Positions 8,512 to 17,986 are shown, counted from the first letter of the stretch. The stretch is 64,000 bases of DNA from Legionella sp. W10-070 (GCF_900640175.1 NZ_CAAAJC010000003.1:1-64000), one strand, 5' to 3'. Notes: generated by a model not told the origin, from the sequence alone. Numbers and translations: made by a program.

Positions 8512-9282
8512 TCATTTTTCTGTATTGCTAAAACAACTTCCTGAAAACGAACGCTGGCGAATAACCTCATATAAGCTGACACCGGTGGCCACAGAAACAT
8601 TCAGGCTCTCAACCTGCCCAAGCATAGGTAAGGCAAACAAACCGTCACAATGTTCCCGAGTCAGACGACGCATACCTTCTCCCTCTGCACCCATCACCAG
8701 GGCGATTGGCATACCGCAATCAATGTTATAAAGTCTGTCACTCGCCTCCCCCGCTGCCCCGTAAATCCATACCCCTTCCTGCTTCAGCATTTCCATAGCA
8801 CGAACAAGATTGGTTACTCGTACCAAAGGAACGGATTCCGTTGCTCCACAGGCCACTTTACTGACAGTCGCGGTGATGCTTGCACTCTTATCTTTGGGAA
8901 TAATGACAAAATCTACTCCTGTGGCATCAGCCGTCCTTAAGCAGGCGCCCAAATTATGCGGATCGGTAATTCCATCAAGAATCAAAATCAGGCAAGGCTT
9001 CTTCGATGCTGCCAATAAAAAAGGCAAATCCTTTTCGCCATAATCTGGTAAATTATCAGCACAGGCAACAATACCCTGATGAGCAAATTCCGAAAAGCGC
9101 TGATCCATTTTTTGTACAGACAATTTCTCTACTGGAACCTGCTTCTCTGCCGCCAAATTCAGCAGCTGCTGTATTCGCTTATCAACCCGCTCCTGATTAA
9201 CATATAGTTTCCTGGTTTGAGCATGACAGCTGCCCAGCAAAGCCTGAACCGCATGCACGCCATATACATAACGTTCACTCAT
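8512..9282 (-). CDS. rlmB: 23S rRNA (guanosine-2'-O-)-methyltransferase RlmB
   Basis: SpoU/TrmH-family SPOUT enzyme that methylates G2251 in the peptidyl-transferase loop of 23S rRNA. After the N-terminal substrate-binding domain (MSERYVYGVHAVQALL), the knot motifs are ILDGITDPHNLGACLRTADA, VMGAEGEGMRRL and LNVSVATGVSLYE. I place the start at MSERYVYG (9282). An in-frame ATG at 9336 overlaps the rnr stop and would add 18 residues. The rnr-rlmB order is the common gammaproteobacterial operon, so coupled translation is possible. Confidence 0.95.
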   Translation of the reverse strand: MSERYVYGVHAVQALLGSCHAQTRKLYVNQERVDKRIQQLLNLAAEKQVPVEKLSVQKMDQRFSEFAHQGIVACADNLPDYGEKDLPFLLAASKKPCLILILDGITDPHNLGACLRTADATGVDFVIIPKDKSASITATVSKVACGATESVPLVRVTNLVRAMEMLKQEGVWIYGAAGEASDRLYNIDCGMPIALVMGAEGEGMRRLTREHCDGLFALPMLGQVESLNVSVATGVSLYEVIRQRSFSGSCFSNTEK

Positions 9283-9335
9283 GACCTGTCTCATTGTGTA
9301 TAGGTTGAAGTATCTTGGGTATATACTAGCCGGCA

Positions 9336-11522
9336 TCAGCTTTCTATATCACCTTCAGCCGGTTCAAAATCTATTTTCCGCTCATCCAAATCAACTCGCG
9401 CAACCATAACGTTCATTTTATCACCCAAGCGATAAACTTGTCCGCTGCGCTCACCTGCCAGCCGATGTTTTACTGCATCAAAAATATAATAATCATTTCT
9501 AAGCGAGGTAATATGTACCAGTCCCTCGACATAAATTTCATCCAGCTCGACAAAGATACCAAACCCCGTAACCGCCGAAATAGTCCCCTGGAACACTTGG
9601 CCTAATTTATCTTGCATATATTCACACTTCAACCAGGAAACCACCTCACGTGTTGCCTCATCAGCACGTCTTTCAGTCGAAGAACAATGCTTGCCCATAC
9701 GGCTCATATCCTCAGGCGTATAAGCAAATGCCTGAATATCGTTATTATCTATCAAATGGCCTATTGCTCGATGAATCAATAAATCAGGATAGCGGCGGAT
9801 AGGAGAAGTGAAATGGGTGTAGGCCGGGTAAGCCAACCCGAAATGTCCATGGTTTTCTTCCAGATACTGGGCTTGCTTCAATGAGCGTAGCATAACCGTT
9901 TCAATTAAATGCCGCTCGCCCATATCGCCTATGTCAGCCATAGTCCTTTGGAAGTCTTTGGGATGAGGCTTTTTACCCCCGCCTAATTTTAAACCAAGCT
10001 CTCCCAGAAACAGCCGCAGGGCATTAATCTTATCTTCATCAGGCAAATTATGGACCCGATACAGGCTGGGGATACCAGCCTTCTCCAAAAAACGCGCAGT
10101 CGCGACATTGGCCGCTAACATGCATTCTTCAATCAAGCGATGAGCATCATTTCTTATGACTGGAAAGATTCGTTTAATTTTCCTGTTTTCATCAAACTCA
10201 ATAGAAGTTTCCGTGGTATCAAAATCGATGGCTCCGCGATCTTTTCGTGCCTTCAGCAACGTCCCATAAAGGGCATGAAGCGCTTCCAATGCCGGTGATA
10301 ATGCCTCGTATCCGGCATCGGTACATCCCTCAACCAGCCATTTCGCTACCTGAGTATAGGTAAGGCGTGCGTGAGAATGAAACACCGCGCGATAAAAGCG
10401 GGAACGGGTTATTTTTCCTTCTGCTGAAATTGCCATCTCGGCAACCATGCACAACCGATCGACATGGGGGTTAAGCGAGCAAATGCCATTAGACAACGCT
10501 TCTGGCAACATCGGAACAACCTGACCAGGGAAATAGACCGAATTACCTCGCTTTGCTGCCTCCTTATCCAGTGCGGAATCAGGCTTTACATAATGGCTCA
10601 CATCGGCGATAGCCACATAAAGCTGGTATCCGCCTCGAGGTTTTTTATGGCAGTAGACGGCATCATCAAAATCTTTTGCATCTTCACCGTCAATTGTGAC
10701 GAAAGGCAGGTGTCTTAAATCCGTTCGTCCGATTAAGTCATTTTCAGTCACCTGCTGAGGTATCCTGGCCACTTCAGCCAATACCTCTTCTGGCCACTCA
10801 GCAGGAATGCCATGGGCAAAGATTGCCACATCAATTTCCATCCCAGGTGCCATATGCTCACCCAGAATATGAATCACTTTGCCAATTGCCTGATTACGTT
10901 TAGTCGGGAAGGCGACTATCTCAGTCAAAACCATCTGTCCATTTTTAGCACCAGCTGCAAATTCAAGCGGGATGGAAATATCCTGAGTCAACCGCTTGCT
11001 ATCGGGAATTACAAAGCCAACACCGAGTTCGGTAAAAAAGCGCCCCACCACCGTTTGATTGGCATGTTCAATAATCTCATGAACTTTGGCTTCAGGCCTC
11101 CCCCTTCTGTCAATTCCAGACTGATAAGCAAGCACAATATCGCCATGCATTACTGTTTGCATCTCTTTGGCAGAGAGCACCATGTCCTCTTCGCCAACGT
11201 CAGGAATAAAAAATCCAAACCCATCTGGGTGTCCCTGAATAGTACCCCGCTGTAAATTTATCCGGCCTAAAAGGCAAAAGCGGCCTCGACGATCTTGCAT
11301 GAGCTGACCATCCCGCATCATCGCCTTTAAGCGAAAACCCAACGCTTCCTCTTCGCTGTTCTCAATCTCCAGCCTGGAGATAAGCTGATTACGCGACATG
11401 GGACGGCCATATTCTTCCAGCACCTGCATGATTAATTCACGGCTAGGTATGGGAACTGCGTATTTTTCTTTTTCCCTTTTAAAGAAAGGATCCTTTGATT
11501 TTTTTTTACTCACTTTCACCAC
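9336..11522 (-). CDS. rnr: Ribonuclease R
   Basis: A 728-aa 3'-5' exoribonuclease of the RNB family that degrades structured RNA. The order is an N-terminal winged-helix, cold-shock domains, the RNB catalytic domain with the metal-binding cluster TIDGEDAKDFDDAV and HFTSPIRRYPDLLIHRAI, and a C-terminal S1 domain (VFQGTISAVTGFGIFVELDE). The basic N-terminus (MVKVSKKKSKDPF) is usual for the family. rlmB starts at its stop codon. Confidence 0.97.
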   Translation of the reverse strand: MVKVSKKKSKDPFFKREKEKYAVPIPSRELIMQVLEEYGRPMSRNQLISRLEIENSEEEALGFRLKAMMRDGQLMQDRRGRFCLLGRINLQRGTIQGHPDGFGFFIPDVGEEDMVLSAKEMQTVMHGDIVLAYQSGIDRRGRPEAKVHEIIEHANQTVVGRFFTELGVGFVIPDSKRLTQDISIPLEFAAGAKNGQMVLTEIVAFPTKRNQAIGKVIHILGEHMAPGMEIDVAIFAHGIPAEWPEEVLAEVARIPQQVTENDLIGRTDLRHLPFVTIDGEDAKDFDDAVYCHKKPRGGYQLYVAIADVSHYVKPDSALDKEAAKRGNSVYFPGQVVPMLPEALSNGICSLNPHVDRLCMVAEMAISAEGKITRSRFYRAVFHSHARLTYTQVAKWLVEGCTDAGYEALSPALEALHALYGTLLKARKDRGAIDFDTTETSIEFDENRKIKRIFPVIRNDAHRLIEECMLAANVATARFLEKAGIPSLYRVHNLPDEDKINALRLFLGELGLKLGGGKKPHPKDFQRTMADIGDMGERHLIETVMLRSLKQAQYLEENHGHFGLAYPAYTHFTSPIRRYPDLLIHRAIGHLIDNNDIQAFAYTPEDMSRMGKHCSSTERRADEATREVVSWLKCEYMQDKLGQVFQGTISAVTGFGIFVELDEIYVEGLVHITSLRNDYYIFDAVKHRLAGERSGQVYRLGDKMNVMVARVDLDERKIDFEPAEGDIES

Positions 11523-11554
11523 ATTGCTAAAATTGTTAATTTTCAGTCTATCAC

Positions 11555-12019
11555 TTATTGTGACGTATCGGGTAACTCAAATCCACGACCACCTAAATGT
11601 TCAATCAAGGCTGGTAAACCCATATCCTCACCAGCCCAGAATGTCCCGGCAGTCTGAGCTGGCATGGTCACGGTCCAACGACAAACAGAAATAGCACCAG
11701 CACAAGGTATCTGTTGTTCATGACCAGGCTTGGATTCAATGCAACTCAATTCAAATGACGCCTTATCAAGGGCAAGTGCCGACCAATTACCCGCCTTCAG
11801 GCGACTGCTCCACCCGGCACTGGCACCAGGCTCAGAAACAGGATGGGTAATCCATAAATCACTCTTTGACAAATTATGAATCATGATCAAAAGCGGTTTT
11901 TCAGCACTTAAAACCACCGTTTCATTTTGAACCCTGACCGGTTTACAAGAAGCCGGAATAGTGGTCTCGGCATTGGCAACAGGAATCCAGAATATCGCTA
12001 ATAAAATAAAAATTTTCAT
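11555..12019 (-). CDS. Secreted hypothetical protein
   Basis: A 154-aa protein with a clear signal peptide (MKIFILLAIFWIPVANA, AxA cleavage site). The mature part has four cysteines (SCKPV, LSCIES, IPCAG, SVCRW), enough for two disulfides, and a predicted beta-rich core (LLIMIHNLSKSDLWITHP). I do not recognise the family. It ends 33 bases below the rnr start region on the same strand, so it could be read in the same transcript. A periplasmic or outer-surface location is likely. Confidence 0.75.
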   Translation of the reverse strand: MKIFILLAIFWIPVANAETTIPASCKPVRVQNETVVLSAEKPLLIMIHNLSKSDLWITHPVSEPGASAGWSSRLKAGNWSALALDKASFELSCIESKPGHEQQIPCAGAISVCRWTVTMPAQTAGTFWAGEDMGLPALIEHLGGRGFELPDTSQ

Positions 12020-12111
12020 TCATCCTCCGATAAGTTAGGCATTTGCTATAACTCACTTGGCAACCTGCCTTAAGTAAAGTACTCTTTAATAAAAATTAAG
12101 GGATATTCCCA

Positions 12112-12834
12112 GTGAAATGGATATTTTTAATTACTATTTTTTTGTTTTCTAACATAGAAGCAAGGACAATCTCAATAGGAACCCTAATTTACAACCCTCC
12201 TTTTGAAGTATCAGCCGATCAAAAAGATCATTTTTTAGGCTTTGATATTGAGATAATGGCAGCGATCTGTCTGCGCATTCAATCAACCTGCCATTTCAAA
12301 CCGTTAACCTTTGCAGAATTATTCGTTGAGCTTTTGGCTAAAAAAATTGATTTGGCTCTTGGCGCTATTAGTATTACCAAAGAGAGACAGGAAAGTTTTT
12401 TATTTAGCTTACCTTATCTTGCCAGTAACGGCCAGTTTATCACGACAATCGATTCGGATGTTAATACTATTGAAGATATCCGCAGGAAAAGAATTGGCTT
12501 GGTACAAGGCACACTATTTAAAGCACTGGTTTTTGAAAAATTTGGCTTTCAGGCAAACGTCATTGAATATCCAACGCTTTCAGGCGTTTTTCAAGCCATG
12601 GCGGAGGGAAAGGTAGATGTCCTGATTGCTGATACAGAAGCAGTAAAATACTGGGTAACCAACAATGCCATGTTTAAACTTGTAGGCGATTCGATTCCCA
12701 TCGGGATTGGTTATGGTATTATGGCAAATAAAGATTCTTCGGACCTAATTAAGCAAATTAATGAAGCGCTGCTTGATATGGAAACCGATGGCAGTTATCT
12801 GAAAATTTATAAACGCTATTTTAGCCCAATGTAA
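12112..12834 (+). CDS. Periplasmic solute-binding protein, amino-acid type (SBP_bac_3)
   Basis: A 240-aa binding protein with signal peptide MKWIFLITIFLFSNIEA. The mature start SIGTLIYNPPFEVSADQ, then FLGFDIEIMAAICLRI, LALGAISITKERQESFLFSLPY and IRRKRIGLVQGT, is the standard family-3 pattern (ArtJ/GlnH/HisJ type). No permease or ATPase genes are adjacent, so it is an orphan binding protein; the ligand is unknown. In Legionella such proteins often serve arginine uptake, but that is not shown here. An 80-aa secreted protein follows after 5 bases. Confidence 0.9.
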   Translation: MKWIFLITIFLFSNIEARTISIGTLIYNPPFEVSADQKDHFLGFDIEIMAAICLRIQSTCHFKPLTFAELFVELLAKKIDLALGAISITKERQESFLFSLPYLASNGQFITTIDSDVNTIEDIRRKRIGLVQGTLFKALVFEKFGFQANVIEYPTLSGVFQAMAEGKVDVLIADTEAVKYWVTNNAMFKLVGDSIPIGIGYGIMANKDSSDLIKQINEALLDMETDGSYLKIYKRYFSPM

Positions 12835-12839
12835 AGAAT

Positions 12840-13082
12840 ATGAAACATTTCCTGATACAAAGTACGCTGCTTTTACTAAGTTCTTTCTCGCTCGCTGCTA
12901 CTGCAACCCCTGCAAACACTACTCCGGGACTGGAAACATTTAATATGAAAACCTGCGTTGAGCAAAATATACAAGACTGTATTAAAGCAGCCTGCATCGA
13001 GTCAGCTCCGGCAAACTGCCAAGAACAGTGTCGCACGGATGCCCTGAATAAATGCAAGCAAATTTCAGAGCAACGCTTATAA
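12840..13082 (+). CDS. Small secreted cysteine-rich protein
   Basis: An 80-aa protein with a signal peptide (LLLLSSFSLAATA). The ~60-residue mature chain has six cysteines in CVEQNIQDCIKAAC and CQEQCRTDALNKC, a CX7CX4C and CX3CX8C spacing that suggests a small disulfide-held helical hairpin. It starts five bases after the binding-protein stop, so the two are probably co-transcribed. No family recognised. It is real rather than a chance frame: start, signal peptide and cysteine spacing all fit. Confidence 0.7.
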   Translation: MKHFLIQSTLLLLSSFSLAATATPANTTPGLETFNMKTCVEQNIQDCIKAACIESAPANCQEQCRTDALNKCKQISEQRL

Positions 13083-13178
13083 CTCAATTTAAACTGATTA
13101 ACAGCACCTTCTAAGAATTTAAGCGTTTACCTTCCTTATATTAAACTGCTCAAATACAGGTTGGTCGGCAAATACCTT

Positions 13179-14246
13179 ATGAAGCACAGCAAGCAGCGCA
13201 AAATAATTCATGTGGACATGGACTGCTTTTATGCCGCTATCGAGATTCGGGATAATCCTCGGTTAGCAGGCAAGCCTGTTGCCGTGGGAGGGATTTCTGA
13301 ACGCAGTGTTCTTTGTACTTGCAACTACCTTGCACGCCAGTATGGCATCCGCTCAGCCATGCCAACAGTTATTGCCTATAGACGTTGTCCTGATCTTATC
13401 GTTTTACCAGTCGATATGCCCAGGTATCGCCAGGTTTCGCGATTAATAAATGCCATTTTCAAGGAGTTTACTGACCTGGTAGAGCCCTTATCACTTGATG
13501 AAGCATTCCTCGATGTCACCGAATGCGACCTCTATCAGGGAAGTGCCACCTGGATTGCCGAGGCTATTCGTAGAAAAATTTTCGCTAAAGAGCAATTAAC
13601 CGCTTCCGCAGGTGTTGCGCCAAATAAATTTTTAGCAAAAATTGCCTCCTCCTGGAAAAAACCTGATGGCCTGTTTGTCATTCGTCCTCAACAAGTCGAG
13701 GAGTTTGTCAGCCAATTATCGGTCGATACCCTGCATGGGGTAGGAAAAGTAACATCCCAAAAGCTACATCATATGGATATCCATACAGGCGCCGACATAC
13801 AAAAGCTTCCTTTACGAACTTTGGTTCATCACTTTGGCAAATTGGGTGAAAACCTCTACTATCAATGCCGCGGTATTGATGAACGACCGGTGCAAGCCAA
13901 TCGATGGCGTAAATCCCTCAGTGTTGAAACCACTTTCGAGAAAGATCTTCAAGACGATAGACAAATCAGCCATGCGATTGAAAACTTGCATAAAAAATTA
14001 CTCTTGCGCCTAAAAAGCACTCCCGCCAGCCTTCAGATTAAAAGCCAGTATTTAAAGATAAAATTCAATGATTTTAAACTGGCAACCGCAGAAGTAAGAA
14101 GCACCCAGCCTGAACTGGAGAAATTCTATGATTTATTCAATAAATTAAGAAGAAACAACTCAAAATCACTCCGTCTGCTAGGTTTAGGCGTTCATTTTTT
14201 AGATCAGGAAAAGTCTTTACCCTATATTCAACACTCTCTTTTTTAA
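13179..14246 (+). CDS. dinB: DNA polymerase IV
   Basis: Y-family translesion polymerase. Catalytic motifs are IIHVDMDCFYAA (steric-gate region) and SLDEAFLDVT, then a helix-hairpin-helix (LHGVGKVTSQKL) and the little-finger domain. The length of 355 aa from the ATG at 13179 suits the family; a TTG at 13161 would add six residues. The protein stops shortly after GLGVHFLDQE and has no obvious C-terminal clamp-binding QL-type motif beyond the ending LPYIQHSLF. No LexA box is evident. Confidence 0.95.
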   Translation: MKHSKQRKIIHVDMDCFYAAIEIRDNPRLAGKPVAVGGISERSVLCTCNYLARQYGIRSAMPTVIAYRRCPDLIVLPVDMPRYRQVSRLINAIFKEFTDLVEPLSLDEAFLDVTECDLYQGSATWIAEAIRRKIFAKEQLTASAGVAPNKFLAKIASSWKKPDGLFVIRPQQVEEFVSQLSVDTLHGVGKVTSQKLHHMDIHTGADIQKLPLRTLVHHFGKLGENLYYQCRGIDERPVQANRWRKSLSVETTFEKDLQDDRQISHAIENLHKKLLLRLKSTPASLQIKSQYLKIKFNDFKLATAEVRSTQPELEKFYDLFNKLRRNNSKSLRLLGLGVHFLDQEKSLPYIQHSLF

Positions 14247-14328
14247 TAAGGCTTTGTTCGCTTATTGCAAGCCAGCGCACTGATGCGGCGGATAAAATGC
14301 GAGGTATTTGTCCTGCTCAGTTGATTGG

Positions 14329-14360
14329 GGCGATTAAAACTTCGGTTGGTGTTAATTAAT
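14329..14360. repeat. 32-bp dispersed intergenic motif, copy A
   Basis: GGCGATTAAAACTTCGGTTG followed by GTGTTAATTAAT. It matches 29656-29687 at 27 of 32 positions without gaps. Just after it, GGAAAAACTGCACTT (14370-14384) recurs at 36516-36530. The gap 14247-14468 holds no gene; these look like remnants of a dispersed element. Confidence 0.45.
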
Positions 14361-14468
14361 GGCCTGGATGGAAAAACTGCACTTAAAATCGCACCCCAGT
14401 TGATTTAAATACAAGCATAAATCCATCAGCCATGCTAAGATGAGCCTTTTTTAAATACTTATTGAAAG

Positions 14469-15068
14469 ATGAACCATTGCATTCAGGTTAGTGAAATCAC
14501 CGCGTTACAACGCGATAGTATCATTCGTTGGAAAGCAGGAGAAGTTATATTAGAACACAAGGATTTTCTGGCTTTTGTTGAAGAAAATCATGCATTCAAC
14601 TATCAGCTATGGCATGCCGAAGATAGAGCCAGACGAGATGATATGGGCTTTGAATTTGTTTATCAGGCCAAACGGGAAATTGATTACTGCAATCAACAAC
14701 GTAATAACCGTATGGAAGCAATGGACGAATGGCTGTTTAATTTTCTGCAACCTGCAGAACCGGTAAACTGTCCTGTACATTCTGAAACACCTGGCATGAT
14801 GATTGACCGACTGTCTATCCTTGCTCTCAAAGCCTACCATATGGCGCTGCAGATAAAGCGCGAAGAAGTGGGTGAAGCTCATCGACAAGCCTGCCAAAAA
14901 AAGTGGCAAGTTATTATCGCTCAATTAAACCAGCTATCAGACTGTCTGCAGCAGTTAATTAATGAAATCAGCAGCGGCACACGTACCTTCCGGGTTTACC
15001 ATCAATTTAAGATGTATAATGATCCTGAGTTGAACCCTGAGTTATATACTCAAGATACTGCAAAATAA
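14469..15068 (+). CDS. DUF4254 domain protein
   Basis: A 199-aa soluble protein matching the DUF4254 pattern: an N-terminal helical region with NYQLWHAEDRARRDDMGFEF, the YQAKREIDYCNQQRNNRMEA stretch, and ETPGMMIDRLSILALKAYHM before a long C-terminal helix. The family has no assigned reaction; in other bacteria it often sits near glycosyltransferase genes, but none is adjacent here. The ATG follows TTGAAAG. It is convergent with the membrane effector candidate. Confidence 0.8.
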   Translation: MNHCIQVSEITALQRDSIIRWKAGEVILEHKDFLAFVEENHAFNYQLWHAEDRARRDDMGFEFVYQAKREIDYCNQQRNNRMEAMDEWLFNFLQPAEPVNCPVHSETPGMMIDRLSILALKAYHMALQIKREEVGEAHRQACQKKWQVIIAQLNQLSDCLQQLINEISSGTRTFRVYHQFKMYNDPELNPELYTQDTAK

Positions 15069-15122
15069 TTTTTGATTAGTTTAATTCAGCAAGTGGATTA
15101 ACCACATTTGAATTTAGTCATT

Positions 15123-15449
15123 TTAGCGCAGCTCTGGCATACTTACTGAGCGAGTCAGACTGGCAGCATCATTGCCAGATTTCGAGAAAAAAGCGTTTTT
15201 ATTTAAAAAGTGCCTATTGCTTGAAGAGAAACTTGAACTTCGCCCTATGCGTGAATTCGGCTTTTCCTCTTCTTTTTTTAATGCGGGTGAAAAACCCTCT
15301 TTACTGTTGGCCTGGGATGAGAGTGGGGGGGGTGAGGATTCCGTATCAGGGCATTTGGAAGCGTTATCATTATCGGTTGTTTTGGCCGGCGGATTTTCTG
15401 GCGGAGGGGGGGGGGGTTTGGAAATCAGAGTCTTGCTTGCTAGCCTCAT
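15123..15449 (-). pseudogene. Out-of-frame C-terminal continuation of the membrane effector candidate
   Basis: This frame contains the polar tail that the upstream gene should have. It reads from the proline run through NPPAKTTDNDNASKCPD, a glutamate-rich patch (LKKEEEKPNSR) and a serine-rich end to LTRSVSMPELR. It overlaps the 3' end of the upstream frame at an 11-C tract (plus strand G 15406-15416). With 10 or 13 C the upstream frame would run straight into it, giving about 694 aa with 10. It has no ribosome binding site of its own. Acidic patches followed by a short polar end are typical of Dot/Icm signals. Confidence 0.65.
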
Positions 15450-17208
15450 CTGATTCCCCGCCTGACGAGGTCAGTGCAGCCTCCTCCTTATCCTGATTTG
15501 CGGCACGCTTCTTGGTATCCGCTTTAGCCAACCCTTTTGCCAATGCTCTCAGGGTCAAAATAGCAGCATGAACTACAACGCTTATTGCCATAAATGGGAG
15601 CATCGTCGGCGAATCATGATAGTGCCCTTTCTCATCTTGCTCCTGCAGAGGGTTCAATGGCAAATCAATATCCTTGCTTTTCCCCATGGCTGAAAAGAAA
15701 GAGCGTACCACCTCAAACCATTCCTGGAAAAAGAACTGCGGCGAAGGGTCTACAACCATCCTGTCACCAATCGCCTTTTTGACCTCTTCCGGTTTTAAAT
15801 TATTGATAATCTCATTCTTTACTTTAAGACTATCTCGGATAGAAGAGAGCCTGACGTCCCCTGTTAAATCATCGTCCTTCTCCTCCAGCAGCTTTTGCTG
15901 GCGAACATGATTCATTGAATGGGCAATAAACCCCGCTAAGAGAAACACGCCAATACTGATACAGCTAATTAACAATACCGGCGGGAAGGCGACTGAACAT
16001 AAAACCAGGATAGTCGCCACAGCAAACATGGCACTTGCCAACGCACCATAGGCAGCCAACCCACTTCTTAATCCTGAAAAAAAGGCGGTCTTGTAAGAGT
16101 GGGTCGACAGGCTGCGCAGCTGTCTGCGCTTTTCCTCAAATTTCTCAAGTAAGTCCTTCATCTCCCGAGATAACCGCTGCTGCTCCTCAATTGCTTTATC
16201 GCTGCAATCTCCAGCGTTAGAGAGAGCATACAACTCGTTATACAGGCATTGGAGCTGCTTGCCACATAACGCCAACTCAACCTTGACCTCCGTTACAATT
16301 ACCTCACGCTGGAAATTATATTCCTCATACATTCGGGTGGCGATACAGGCTAACAAGTAAATGGTGCAAAAAATGGCCATGAAGGCCAATACAGGAGGAG
16401 CTAAGGAACAGATACCCAAGACACCTATATAGAGGTAAAGGCCATCAACAATCCCTCCGTAGGCAGCAGAGAAAAACGCCATCTCCCTTAACGTCACCGA
16501 CTCCCTTGCAATCTGATTTCGGTATTTCTCAATATCTTCCAGAGTTAATTTGTCACTCTTCTGAACGTTGGTCAGCAAATCCTCGTTCGCTTTTTTTATG
16601 ACTTTCCGCTTATTTTGTACCATCGAGCGGTATAGCAAGCGATTAATAACTGACAGGCCGCCCAAGGCCAAGCCTATCGGGACAATGAGAAAATTTAAAT
16701 TCTGGCCACCGAGCGAGTTGATTACCTGTAAAGTGCTTTTTACGCCTTTATAGGCGTTTTTTAAACCTTTTAAGGTATCGCGGCAATACGGCCAGGCAAT
16801 AGCGATATATTTCTTGAATGCGTTGCTTTTGTCTTTACTATTATCATTGTCTTTGAAGAGGTTGGCAAACATGGAAAAGACAATCAGGGCAATCGAGCCG
16901 GTGGCAGCGCTGACCATACCCTCAGACGTCATCAGCCACTCATGCATCATATCGGAAGAAGAGCCCTGGCCACCAAGGAACACATCAAAGCAATATTTGA
17001 TGGTGCTGTAGGATATGCTGAAGCCATCCAAGGCGCCATAAAGGCCGTAGATATAGCCTAGTTTATCCAGTTTTTTTGCCAACAAGTGCCCTTGATAGTG
17101 CATTTCTTCGGCACTCAGGTAACTATAACCCTTGTCTATTTTCTTTGCAGAATCACCAGAAATGTTGGTTACCATGCTAATAAAGAAGGTAGAAGCTAGG
17201 ATGTGCAA
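15370..17208 (-). CDS. Multi-pass membrane effector candidate (612 aa, frameshifted at 3' end)
   Basis: A protein with about seven to nine hydrophobic segments grouped in pairs, for example MVSAATGSIALIVFSMFANL, NFLIVPIGLALGGLSVI, LAPPVLAFMAIFCTIYLLAC and LVLCSVAFPPVLLISCISIG. A coiled coil lies between pairs (about residues 310-365, IEEQQRLSREMKDLLEKFEE). No family is recognised. The frame stops 14 residues after a C11 tract that appears one base too long. The start is uncertain: TTG at 17208 or ATG at 17175 (MVTNISGDSAKK), neither with a good Shine-Dalgarno. The membrane/coiled-coil design and hydrophilic tail suit an effector acting on host membranes; this is inference. Confidence 0.75.
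   Translation of the reverse strand: MHILASTFFISMVTNISGDSAKKIDKGYSYLSAEEMHYQGHLLAKKLDKLGYIYGLYGALDGFSISYSTIKYCFDVFLGGQGSSSDMMHEWLMTSEGMVSAATGSIALIVFSMFANLFKDNDNSKDKSNAFKKYIAIAWPYCRDTLKGLKNAYKGVKSTLQVINSLGGQNLNFLIVPIGLALGGLSVINRLLYRSMVQNKRKVIKKANEDLLTNVQKSDKLTLEDIEKYRNQIARESVTLREMAFFSAAYGGIVDGLYLYIGVLGICSLAPPVLAFMAIFCTIYLLACIATRMYEEYNFQREVIVTEVKVELALCGKQLQCLYNELYALSNAGDCSDKAIEEQQRLSREMKDLLEKFEEKRRQLRSLSTHSYKTAFFSGLRSGLAAYGALASAMFAVATILVLCSVAFPPVLLISCISIGVFLLAGFIAHSMNHVRQQKLLEEKDDDLTGDVRLSSIRDSLKVKNEIINNLKPEEVKKAIGDRMVVDPSPQFFFQEWFEVVRSFFSAMGKSKDIDLPLNPLQEQDEKGHYHDSPTMLPFMAISVVVHAAILTLRALAKGLAKADTKKRAANQDKEEAALTSSGGESDEASKQDSDFQTPPPSARKSAGQNNR
15406..15416 (-). repeat. C11 homopolymer at the frameshift point
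   Basis: Eleven G on the plus strand (C on the coding strand) inside the 3' part of the membrane effector gene. A tract of 10 would fuse the two frames. An 8-base G tract occurs downstream in the same gene (15325-15332). Such runs are prone to slipped-strand change and also to sequencing error. Confidence 0.85.
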
Positions 17209-17476
17209 ATTGTACTGAATAAGAAGTAAAATGGCAACTGATTTTTCATCTTGAGCTAAATTAATCCAGAAAAAGACAGCCCATCAGCAATCATATCACA
17301 AAGGGAATTATAAAATACAGCCATTCGTTCACCTCTGATTTGGTAAAATTTAATCATTCCCTTCTTTTACTGTATACTGCTATAAGTGGTTTTCTCAGGG
17401 CTATGTCTGGGCGTAAGCATACAAATCTGCTAGGATAACCGGTCGTTTGCTCTCATGATTAATAGGGAATGTATTA

Positions 17477-17986
17477 ATGAACCTGCAAATTTTTTTCATC
17501 CTTTTTTGCTTATTGTTTTCAGGAAATGGTATGGCATCTGATCAAAAAATAATCTACGGCTACGTTGAAAAAGCGACCCTGGTCGATAAAGGATTGGTTT
17601 TATCTGCCAAACTGGATACTGGTGCAAAATCTGCCTCACTGAGCGCTATTGATATTCATGAAATTGAAGAGAATGGCAAACCCTATCTGCGCTTTAAGGT
17701 TCCCAGTAAGGAAGGTGAAATTGAATTTACTTCCGAGTACCTGGGTAAAGTCAAGATCAAGGTTCGTGCTGGAGAGCATCTGTCGCCCCATCAGGCACCG
17801 GAGTCAATCAAACGTCCGGTGGTTATGATGCGCATTCAGATTGGTAAAAAAATAAGAACCATCCCGGTAAACCTTACCAATCGTAAACGATTCAATTATC
17901 CACTGCTTCTTGGCAGAGATGCCATCATTGCTTTTGATGGACTTGTTGATCCCCACCAGGCCTTTATAGTTAAAACTGAACGCTGA
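17477..17986 (+). CDS. Retropepsin-like aspartic protease (Zn_protease/RimB-type family)
   Basis: A 169-aa periplasmic protein with signal peptide (FFILFCLLFSGNGMA). The core is a single retropepsin-like domain with the active-site motif LDTGAKSASL and a later LLGRDAII strand (the hydrophobic-hydrophobic-G pattern of aspartic proteases). The family is often labelled ATP-dependent zinc protease, but the DTGA motif supports an aspartic mechanism. It is followed after six bases by the 7TM-transglutaminase gene and then an ATP-grasp ligase, a known conserved neighbourhood. Confidence 0.88.
   Translation: MNLQIFFILFCLLFSGNGMASDQKIIYGYVEKATLVDKGLVLSAKLDTGAKSASLSAIDIHEIEENGKPYLRFKVPSKEGEIEFTSEYLGKVKIKVRAGEHLSPHQAPESIKRPVVMMRIQIGKKIRTIPVNLTNRKRFNYPLLLGRDAIIAFDGLVDPHQAFIVKTER

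Noticed and set aside
11555-12019. Considered naming it an enhanced-entry (EnhB-like) protein
   Set aside because: No enhA or enhC neighbour and no motif I could confirm; left as a secreted hypothetical protein.
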